Positions 56,731 through 64,000 of a stretch of DNA of 64,000 nucleotides are shown here, one piece after another (position 1 is the stretch's first letter; each line of letters starts with the position of its first letter). The DNA comes from Geosiphon pyriformis. Lineage: Eukaryota > Glomeromycota > Glomeromycetes > Archaeosporales > Geosiphonaceae. The position numbers were made by a program, and so were the translations under genes. Location of the stretch: contig JAAOMT010000354.1 in assembly GCA_016748015.1 (NCBI GenBank), positions 50,187 through 114,186 of the forward strand, given 5' to 3'. Below the pieces are notes generated by a model. That model was not told the origin of the DNA, did not search any database, and saw only the letters and a program-made list of their open reading frames with translations.

Positions 56731-58740
56731 AAAAACTTTTGAGTAGGTTCAATTTGAGAGAAAATTAGTATTGCTTGTGATTTTTGCAAACTCTGATGGA
56801 ATTTTGGGTTATTTGTTTTCTCACAGATCTTTTGATTTGTAAGTTTTGTGTTGGTGTTCTATTCATCTCTTGAGTTCTTTAGTTCATATTTGGGTCAATC
56901 CTTCTAATAACTTTTTGGCAGGAGTGGTTCATATTTTTTTTGATTACAACATGTTTTTGGGTGGTCTTTTGATCAATTTTTTTTATTTTTGAGACAGAAT
57001 GTCTATGTCAACTGTTCTTGATAAGTCTAAATTTTTCAAGCTTCTTCCTTTACTCCAATTTTATGGTATTGTCTTGTGAATCAGTTTTGTAATCATTATA
57101 ATAATATTTTTGATTGAAAGATATTCAGATGGTAAAAAAAATTGGACCCTTATGGCTCTATTCCTAACTGGTTTGGTCTTTCTGTTGCTTTTCTTAATAA
57201 CATGGCTATTTTTTCTGCTCATTTTTTTTTTCTAAAGAGTAGTGTTAGTTCTTTAAATATTCTTGAGTCTTATAAGTTTGAATTGGTTAATAGTTTACTG
57301 TCTAGTATTAATGCTGATAGTCTGTCTGTCTACATAGATAAATTTCTAAAAGACTTAGGCACTATTGATAAGAGAGCTGATGCTGCAGTCTTTTTTGATG
57401 ACATTGACTTGGGTTTGGGTGTTGGAGTTTCTGGTTTGATGTTTTTTACTTTAATAAAGTTGTAGGCTATTGTGTTGGTTTTTGAGTGTATCTCCTTTTT
57501 TAGTTCAGTTTACTTGTTTTTTAATAGTCAGGCTGTTTTGGATGTGTACAAATTGGAATTATATATGGTGTGTTTAGACTTTCATAATTAATATTAGATG
57601 AAATATTAGCATATTGTGAACATTATTCATAGTAAAAATTTGAGAGTTAAATAACATAAAGTAAAAAATCACTTTGGTGTCTTAGGAAATAAATGTATTG
57701 ATGCTCTCACTATTGCTGCTTCTATCTCTGATTGGTACTTTCCCTTCTATTTGAGAAGACATTGTATTATAGCTGATAGTGGTATTGTTTCTGATAACTC
57801 TAAACATTTTGTTCATAATGTTTTTAAGTCTGTTCATCATGTATACTAAGAGATTGGTTTTGGTTCTAAGTTTCTGACAAGTGATTTGCTTTCAAACATT
57901 AACTGGCTTAGTTCTTTTTTGGTGTAGCATTCTGATTTGCACATAGCTGTAGGCTTTATTAGCAAACTATCTGCCAGCATTCACACTTATTTTATAAAAA
58001 CTTTACATTACAGACTGCTTATTGCTGTTTAGAAAATGTTTGTATAACAGAAGCTATCCTAGTATGTTGTGTTTGTGCTATAGTAATATTGAAGTTTCAG
58101 ATCATGTGTTTTCTTATAAAGCTGACAATTTTGTCTATTGTCAATTGTTGAATGCCTATATAGTTTGCTGGAGGAAGTTTTCTAGTCTTCTTCACTCTTT
58201 TTCTTATGTGTTTCAGCTTTTGTTATCTTGTGTTTCTAATGTTTTTGTGTATACAGCTTTTTGTAAAAGTTTCATTTTTGAAGGTTGGCTTTAAAAAGCT
58301 GTTTCTGTTTTCTATAATCCTAAAATTGCAAGTGAAAAGATTGTGAAATTTTTGTGTGCTCTTTGTTTTACTTTTAGAAATGATATCTGATTGGTCTGTG
58401 CTAAGCATTATGTCTTTATGGAGAAGAATAGACTAATTTCACTTAATGGTTCAGCTCTTGTTTTTATTTCTGGGCTTTCTTCAGAGTTTTCTGTTAGTGT
58501 GATTAAGTTGCTTGGTGTTACTAAGATGTTTGGTGTTTGTGTTGGTTTTTATAAGTCTTGCTTATTTTTTTCAGGTATTAATGGTTTGGTTTCAGTTTAT
58601 ATAATTGTTTAATATTGTCCTGATCAGTTTGAATGATTGGTTATATGCAGAAAAAGCATAATTTATACTTAGTTTAAATTACTTATATGATATATAGTAC
58701 TAAGTAGTATTTGAACCTTATTTGTAAAGCATAATAAAAA
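56731..58740 (+). pseudogene. LINE-D RNase H, zinc region and 3' UTR
   Basis: After ANSDGILGYLFSHRSFDL (56790) the RNase H domain starts at about 57290: LSVYIDKFLKDLGTIDKRAD keeps the first Asp. The Glu motif is IKL*AIVLVFECI with TAG for Gln, and the third motif reads FFNSQAVLD with Asp to Asn. KVKNHFGVLGNK follows. The C-terminal zf-RVT-like segment is LCYSNIEVSDHVFSYKADN (58072-58128). The last frame, MEKNRLISLNGSALVFISGL to LVSVYIIV, ends in TAA at 58610-58612. The 3' UTR and A-rich tail end at about 58757. Confidence 0.8.
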
Positions 58741-58757
58741 AAAATAAAAAAAATGTG

Positions 58758-59165
58758 ATTTTAATTATTTTGAAGTTTGTAAAGTATTTAGTAAAGTTAT
58801 ATTATTTAAAAATTTGGCTTTTAAAATCTAAATATAAGATTAATATAAAAAAGCCAATTTGATTAAGAATAATAATTTGGTTTTTGGTCTGTTATGTAAA
58901 ATAAAAAATAAGCTTTCAAATAATATGGTTTGTATATTAAAAATTATTAAGTTTTTAGTAATTAATTTTAATAAACATAATTTATGCTTTTTTTTTTGGT
59001 TTAAAAAATAAAATTTCAGTTCATATAAATACATTGTAATGTTTTATTTGGCTTAAGTAACTGGTCATATATAGTAAAAGTATAAATTATGTTTAATATA
59101 AATCTCTTAATCTGGTTTTTTATACTAAATAATAATTGGATTTTACTCATAAATAAAAAAAAATT
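58758..59165 (+). pseudogene. LINE-E 3' end
   Basis: Resumes LINE-E after LINE-D: IWLLKSKYKINIKKPI parallels IWLVxAKHxxYMEKNxLI of the family. FFFGLKNKISVHINTL ends the frame near 59038. The 3' UTR GTAACTGGTCATATATAG and TATACTAAATAATAATTGG matches LINE-C and LINE-D 3' UTRs, then an A-run. Confidence 0.7.
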
Positions 59166-60424
59166 ATTAGTTTATATATATATAAAACATTTTTATTTTA
59201 TATTTTATATTTAATTGTTTTTGATAAAAAATTTTAAATTTAAGTAAAAATTTGATTAAACTAAACTAAACTTTAAATACTGTTTAAATTTAGTTTGAAT
59301 TATGAATTAAATTTAAATTAAACCAAATTTTTAAAGTTTATAAACTTGTTGAATTTAATAAAATTAAAAAAATATATATTTGTATTATTTATTTATTAAT
59401 TATTACTTTGCTTAATATTTATAATTAATTAAAAAAGTATATAAAACTATATATATATAACAACTTTATTTTTCAACTTATTAAAATAAACTTATTATTT
59501 GTATTATTTGATGTTATTAAAAATTTAAAATTTAAAATAATAGAATTTAATAACTTAAATAATCTAAATATTAATATTTTTAATAAATATAGTTTTTAAA
59601 ATAAGATATAAAACTATTTTAATAAGTTTAAATAAACAAAAAAATACAGATAAATATATAATCTTAAAATATATATATAAATTATTTTTTTATGAAATTA
59701 TAAGTACTATTAAACTTTTATAATACTATTTAAAAACTTTTTTTATTTTACTTATACTTATAATATAATAGATATACTTAAGTATTATTAAATCCAAAAA
59801 ATTTTTTACATTAAATCTTTAGATATTTTTAATAACAAAATCTTTATTTTTATTATTATTTATTATAATAATTAAAACAATAATTAATTTTGTTTTAATA
59901 AGTAAATAACATGATAAAATAAATATTATAAACAAATTTTTTAAAATATTAAAAAAGTATAGAATTAAATTAAATATACATATATCTTCTGTATAAATTT
60001 AAATTAGTCAATAATCAATAATAAAATCGGTATATTATATAGCAAATTAATATTATTTAAAACTTAAAAATATTATAATACTAATATTATTAAAAATTGT
60101 GTTTTTTAATATTAATTTAAATTGGTTTTTATTATTGTTTTAAAGCCAAATTTTTAATATTAATATTATTTAAAACTTAAAATTATTATAGCTATAGAAC
60201 TGAATTTTTAATATTAGTATTATTTAAAACTTAAAATTACTATAATATTTAAATTATTAAAAATCACATTTTTTTAATATTAATTTAAATAGTTTTTATC
60301 ATTGTTTTAAGCCAAATTTTTAATTAAAAAAATTAAAAAAAACAGTTTAAAAAAGAATTACACTTATCTTTTTTTTATTATTATTATGTTTAATGAGTAA
60401 GATCTAAATACAGCCTAATAATAT
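59166..60424. other. AT-only region, no gene seen
   Basis: About 1.26 kb of nearly pure A/T. TTAATATTAGTATTATTTAA-like strings recur several times between about 60040 and 60320, possibly a decayed tandem repeat of about 100 bp with AAACTTAAAATTATTATA and GCCAAATTTTTAAT words. No coding frame or RNA gene is visible. Confidence 0.5.
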
Positions 60425-60920
60425 TGTTATGAATTGGAGTAACAAGCTAACGGATAGTAAGGGAGAACAGTATTGTATGGTGATGGAAATAAACAAAGAA
60501 AGAATTACAATAAAGGAGCGAATTGAATAAGTAGGAATTCAATGTGCATGATCAGTCTTATAAAAATCACAGTCGCTAATCTTTTCTTAAATCTGAAGGT
60601 AGAGGAATAGTCCGTGATTGTCAACAAGATAACACTGCTACTATTATTCTATGCCTCAACTTGGCAATTCTTAGAATCAATAACAGGTATCATTGTACTT
60701 TTCAATCATTTCTTTATTCAATAAATTACAAGAGCAAGCCAATTGCTTCTCAGGCTAATTCTAACAAATACAAATCAAGAAGGGGAAAAGATAAGGTATG
60801 TAAATGCCAACAAGTAGATACTTAAAGATAAGGAAAGGGGAATAAGCAATTATGAGAGGAAGTAATTAATATTGTTTATTTTGTTACTTTGATCATGTCT
60901 TTCTACAGCTGAGGGAATCA

Positions 60921-60931
60921 TCGCTTATATA
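60921..60931 (-). promoter_or_regulatory. Gypsy-3 TATA box
   Basis: On the minus strand TATATAAGCGA lies 14 bases downstream of the 12-bp array. That spacing and order fit an LTR promoter reading leftward to the R region. Confidence 0.6.
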
Positions 60932-60944
60932 GCTGTCTAAAGTG

Positions 60945-61076
60945 GTCAACGACCAGGTTAACAATCAGGTCAATGATCAGGTTAATGATCAGATCAATGA
61001 TCAGGTCATTGATCAAGTCAATGATCAGGTCAATGATCAGATCAACAGTCAGGTTATTGATCAGGTCAATGATCAC
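60945..61076 (-). repeat. 12-bp tandem array in Gypsy-3 U3, 11 units
   Basis: Plus-strand consensus GTCAATGATCAG, eleven contiguous units without indels. TGATCA is a palindrome within most units. It lies upstream of the TATA box in element orientation, as expected of an enhancer array. Confidence 0.9.
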
Positions 61077-61131
61077 TATCTAAAAATAGGGTGGCTAATT
61101 ATATGACATCAGTGGCTAATACATGTGATAA

Positions 61132-61884
61132 TTAATAAAAACTATGTGTTTTAACCATAACATCATCCTCTCCAAAGAGATTGAGCTCCAGCAAAATCAA
61201 ACTATTTATGGGATAGTCTATGTGAAGGGTTTTGTCTAACTCAAAACTAACTAGTTTGTTGAAGTTTTTTGTGAATAGAGTATATAGTACTTGAGGCGAA
61301 ATAAGCTTTGTATCCAAGAGACCAAATCTTTGTATTAGAGTTCTGGCTCTTCTAACAATGGTCAAAACTCTTGGGATATCTAAATGTATAATGCCCAAAA
61401 TTTCCACTTGTATCTCTGAAGTTGTTTTCTTCATGAGCTTCATGTCTTCTATGATTTCACCAAGACGACCATAGAGTTCTAGTTGTCTTCCATATGACAA
61501 GTTTTTGTCTATGGGCAAGATTTCTTGTATTGTTTTTCCAATTGTGCTGGAAGGTAAAAGTATCACTGCTGTTATGCTTTCCAGCAGGTATTTATCCATT
61601 TTGCCACCAATTTTTTCTCTTCTGGTAGTTGTTTTCTTTGGTCTGATAACAGTGCGAGTTTTACTGTTGTCTGTTATAGTAGTTTGTTTTCCGATAGTCA
61701 GAGTAGCATTTGGATAGTTCTTGATCCAGTACTCATGGAGAGTATAGAAAGCGTTTTGAATGTTTTGATCCAGGAAATAATTGTTCATGTCGATTGAAGA
61801 TACCTCTGTTTTGGGAATAGTGCATTTATTTATATCTAATTTTTGCTGATTATTTGGGTCGGTATTACCACAACAAATAACCAA
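61132..61884 (-). CDS. Gypsy-3 extra C-terminal ORF, unknown function
   Basis: Open for about 250 codons between integrase and the 3' LTR, ending in TAA at 61132. The first ATG is at 61788-61786 (MNNYFLDQNIQNAFYTLHEY), giving 219 residues. The frame is already open upstream, overlapping the integrase end by about 49 bases. A single missing A near 61850 would fuse it to integrase, so it may be a C-terminal extension rather than a separate gene. It is mostly helical: YGRQLELYGRLGEIIEDMKL, RVLTIVRRARTLIQRFGLLD, NSLILLELNLFGEDDV. It has no signal peptide or membrane span, so it is not envelope-like. No family is recognised. Confidence 0.65.
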   Translation of the reverse strand: MVICCGNTDPNNQQKLDINKCTIPKTEVSSIDMNNYFLDQNIQNAFYTLHEYWIKNYPNATLTIGKQTTITDNSKTRTVIRPKKTTTRREKIGGKMDKYLLESITAVILLPSSTIGKTIQEILPIDKNLSYGRQLELYGRLGEIIEDMKLMKKTTSEIQVEILGIIHLDIPRVLTIVRRARTLIQRFGLLDTKLISPQVLYTLFTKNFNKLVSFELDKTLHIDYPINSLILLELNLFGEDDVMVKTHSFY

Positions 61885-63149
61885 TCAGGTCGTTTGGGAT
61901 ATTTCTTGAGTCGCATGCCATGAACAGGGTGATCACTGAATATTGTTCCATATTGATCTTGTAAGATATAAGAACTATTGTTCAAAACTTTGTTGACTAT
62001 AAAGGGTCCTTTCCACCAGCTAGAGAATTTATCACCATAGACATTGTCTCTGTCTGAACAGTATACCAAAACTAAGTCACCAACACTTAAGGAAAGTGTT
62101 TTATAGGTCTTTTTCTTTTTGAGCTTCTCTTGGACCTGTTTTATCTTTTCAAAGGCAATTATCCGTGCTTTTACTAATGAGTCAAGAATAGTACCAAGTC
62201 TTCTTTGCAAAATGTCTTTGTAATCTCCTATTGTTATTTCTTCAAAAGGTATTGTTTCTATATCCGTTTCTATTAGTAGAGTTGCCATTCGTCCATAGAG
62301 CAGATAAAAGGGTTCATAACTTGTTATGTCATGATTCACAGTTCTGTAAGCAAACAAGGCTGAAGGCAATACTTTGTCCTATAGGTTGGTTTCTTCACTG
62401 GTTTTGGCTAGGGTTTTACATAGTGTTCTATTAAAATGTTCCACTAGGCCATTTGTTTGGGGGTGATAAGGGGAAGAAAGTTTATGACGTATTCCCATTT
62501 TTCTGCAAAGTTCTTCAACCAGTGTACTGAGAAAAGCTCTTCCTCTATCAGATAAAAGTTCTTTGAGGCAGCCGTGATAACAGATAATATCTTCATAAAT
62601 GAAATTGGCAATTGAGACTGCTGTTTGATCTGGAGTGGCTCTTGCTTCTACCCACTTTGTAAGATAGTCGGTAGCTGTGATAATGTATCTGTTGCCATCA
62701 GGAGTTACTGTTAAAGGTCCAACAACATCTATACCAATTCTATCAAATAGTTGACCAACAGAGATTGGATGGATATCTTCCTTGCGATTGGGTTTTCCTC
62801 TTCTTTGGCAGGTATCACAGGTTTTAATGTATTCAGCAATGTTTTTTCCCAAGATAGGCCAATAATAGCAAGCTAAAGTTTTCTGAATTGTTTTTGTTTT
62901 TCCAAAGTGTCCAGCTAATGGATCAGTGTGTATATTGTAGATCACAATTTCTCTTTCTTTAAATCTAATGACTCTCTGAGAGCAGTCAGGATCTTTTCTA
63001 TTTCTTTCATATAACTGGTTCTGGCGAATCAAATAGAAATTTGATTGTTTGCGCAAATGTTCTCTTTGCTGTTGAGTATAGTCTGGCAGATATTGTCTTT
63101 TATCCAAAAATTTCATTAAAGCAGAGTAGTTGTCCAAGTCCATTATCAT
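61836..63149 (-). CDS. Gypsy-3 integrase (one internal TAG)
   Basis: The zinc domain has H-T-D-P-L-A-G-H then TCDTCQRRG. The catalytic triad D-D-E is complete: FDRIGIDVVGPL, LLSDRGRAFLS and GLVEHFNRTLCK. LSSPYHPQTNGLVEHFN is textbook Gypsy. TAG at 62379-62381 stands between ETNL and DKVLPSALFAYRT where Trp is expected, a single G-to-A. The C-terminal domain has SVGDLVLVYCSDRD, SWWKGPFIVNKVL and DHPVHGMRLKKYPKRPDW. Otherwise intact. It acts on cDNA ends in the nucleus. Confidence 0.92.
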
Positions 63150-64000
63150 GTTTGTTTGTAGGGGAGTTACAAATAATTAAGTTGGTTTGGTTTGAGAGGG
63201 TTTTACTATCACTGGATGGTAAGTCTGGAGAGAGCATTGGTGTTTTGATGATTAGCTCCTTTACGGTATTGAATGTCATAGTCGAATTTGTCCAAGTGGA
63301 GTATTCAGCAAGTTATCCATTTATGTTTCAGGTTTTTTTTGTTGCGTAGCCAAACCAAAGCTTGGTAATCTGTTACCACCAAAAATTTTACACCCTTAAG
63401 ATATTTGTCCCAGTAGCTGGTAGCCCAAACTACTGCTAAGCATTCCTGCTCAGTAATTGAGTAGTTTCTTTCTGCTGGTGTGAGAGTTCTACTGGCATAT
63501 GCTACGGCATGTTCTCTGTTATCTTCATCTTTTTGGGAAAGAACAGCACCAAGTCCATAGCCAGATGCATTAGTGTAGAGAATAAAAGGTTGATCCAAAT
63601 TAGGTTGCATGAGGATGGGTTTTGTAACCAGTTTTTCCTTCAGAATTTCAAATGCTTTTTGTTGATGAGTGCTCCAGTAATAATTGATGTTTTTCCTAAG
63701 TAGCTGATTGAGAGGAGCAGCGATTTTGAAGAAATCTTTGACAAACTTGCGATAATAAGAGGCCAAACCAAAAAAAGAGCATAGTTCATGAACATTCATT
63801 GGTTGTCTAATGTTTTGAACTTTTTCAATTTTGGCTGGATCAGGGAAGATTCCATCTTTTGTAATAAGATGGCCAAGGAACTGGGTGGATTGACGTCCAA
63901 AGAATGATTTGATTGGATTGATCTTGAGACCAGCATTTCTAAGGAGGTCAAAAACCTTTTGCAAATGTTCAAGATGTTCATCCCAGGTTTTTGAGTATAC
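63150..64000 (-). CDS. Gypsy-3 RT thumb and RNase H, partial
   Basis: Continues off the right edge just after the RT active site (VYSKTWDEHLEHLQKVFDLL). It reads PIKSFFGRQSTQFLGHLI, then LASYYRKFVKDFFKIAAPLN. RNase H: FILYTNASGYGLGAVLSQ with Asn for the first Asp (63569-63571), AYASRTLTPAERNYSITEQE and FLVVTDYQALVWL. TGA at 63305-63307 replaces the Trp of x-W-I-L-H-L, then FDYDIQYRKGANHQNTNALS, and a frame change leads towards the integrase ORF. Near-intact but not functional as read. Confidence 0.9.

Larger units (their letters stand above)
51126..58757 (+). mobile_element. LINE-D, least decayed LINE of the window
   Basis: About 6.8 kb of LINE plus an 847-bp solo LTR. It is flanked by ATTTTAATATTTGAAAAT (51108-51125) and the similar ATTTTAATTATTTTGAAG (from 58758), a probable target duplication of about 18 bp with small indels. 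It contains ORF1, endonuclease, RT, RNase H, zinc region and an A-rich tail. It alone keeps the RT catalytic Asp pair, yet has many stops. Confidence 0.85.
23095..59165 (+). mobile_element. LINE-E, ancient LINE hosting a 36-kb transposon nest
   Basis: Three separated segments, 23095-28614, 49631-51125 and 58758-59165, join into one degraded LINE of about 7.4 kb. At the first gap RT coding breaks at QFSFIL and resumes with the equivalent of NKWNALI. At the second it breaks at KAILIFEN and resumes towards IWLLKSKYKINI. Flanks at both gaps carry near-duplicated target sequence. LINE-C fills the first gap and LINE-D the second. The 3' end is an A-rich tail at about 59147-59165. Confidence 0.82.
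60425..61123 (-). repeat. Gypsy-3 3' LTR
   Basis: About 699 bp. On the minus strand it starts TGTATTAGCCACTGATG just after the coding region and ends CTCCAATTCATAACA. U3 holds the 12-bp array and then a TATA box. Both edges are inferred from TG...CA and from the ORF end, because the other LTR is not in the window. Confidence 0.7.
60425..64000 (-). mobile_element. Gypsy-3, younger LTR retrotransposon, cut by the right edge
   Basis: Minus-strand order from the right edge is RT, RNase H, integrase, extra C-terminal ORF, 3' LTR. It is a different family from Gypsy-1/-2 (different LTR, 12-bp enhancer-like repeats). CpG is kept and only two Trp-to-stop changes and two or so indels disrupt about 2.7 kb of coding sequence, so it is much younger than the other elements. 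Its gag, protease and 5' LTR lie outside the window. Confidence 0.9.

Noticed and set aside
60945-61076. CRISPR-like array
   Set aside because: Units are contiguous 12-mers without spacers inside an LTR, and no cas-like genes are present.

Overview
The window looks like a transposon-dominated scaffold from an early-diverging fungus, most likely an arbuscular mycorrhizal fungus (Glomeromycotina, Gigasporaceae-like). The grounds are strong AT-richness, a decayed Sel1-repeat gene at the left edge, short (68-81 bp) GT-AG introns in a spliced gene of a type I associate with these fungi, and LINE and Gypsy proteins resembling ones I remember from this group. The organism assignment is inference; no database was searched.

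Layout. (1) 1-4.8 kb is host sequence: a broken Sel1-repeat gene, a multi-exon gene split by a 1000-N gap, a 221-bp higher-order tandem array, a coiled-coil fragment and an orphan promoter-like site. (2) 4.83-12.44 kb is LINE-A, with its 5' part inverted relative to its 3' part and a solo LTR inside it. (3) 12.68-22.56 kb is Gypsy-1, a near full-length LTR retrotransposon with two LTRs, gag, protease, a Cys-rich spacer, dUTPase, RT/RNase H, integrase and a terminal accessory ORF. (4) 23.1-59.17 kb is a nest built in one ancient LINE (LINE-E). LINE-C and LINE-D landed in E. Gypsy-2 and the internally deleted Gypsy-4 landed in C. One solo LTR landed in Gypsy-2 and another in D. (5) 60.43-64 kb is a younger minus-strand Gypsy-3, cut by the right edge.

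How it works together. No cellular pathway can be assembled; nearly every ORF is an element protein. The Gypsy-1/-2 family has an unusual gene order: protease, two Cys clusters, dUTPase, RT, RNase H, integrase, helical terminal ORF. Its LTRs carry a TATA box behind exchangeable short-repeat arrays, and the Gypsy-2-type LTRs have two conserved hairpins. Old copies carry many C-to-T/G-to-A transitions: conserved Trp, Gln and Arg codons have become stops, catalytic Asp has become Asn in RT, integrase and protease, and CpG is nearly absent. Gypsy-3 and the host segments at the left keep CpG and look much less decayed.

Limits. Boundaries of decayed domains are approximate (tens of bases). Nested boundaries and target duplications were read by eye from paired sequences. 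Names LINE-A, -C, -D, -E and Gypsy-1 to -4 are local labels.
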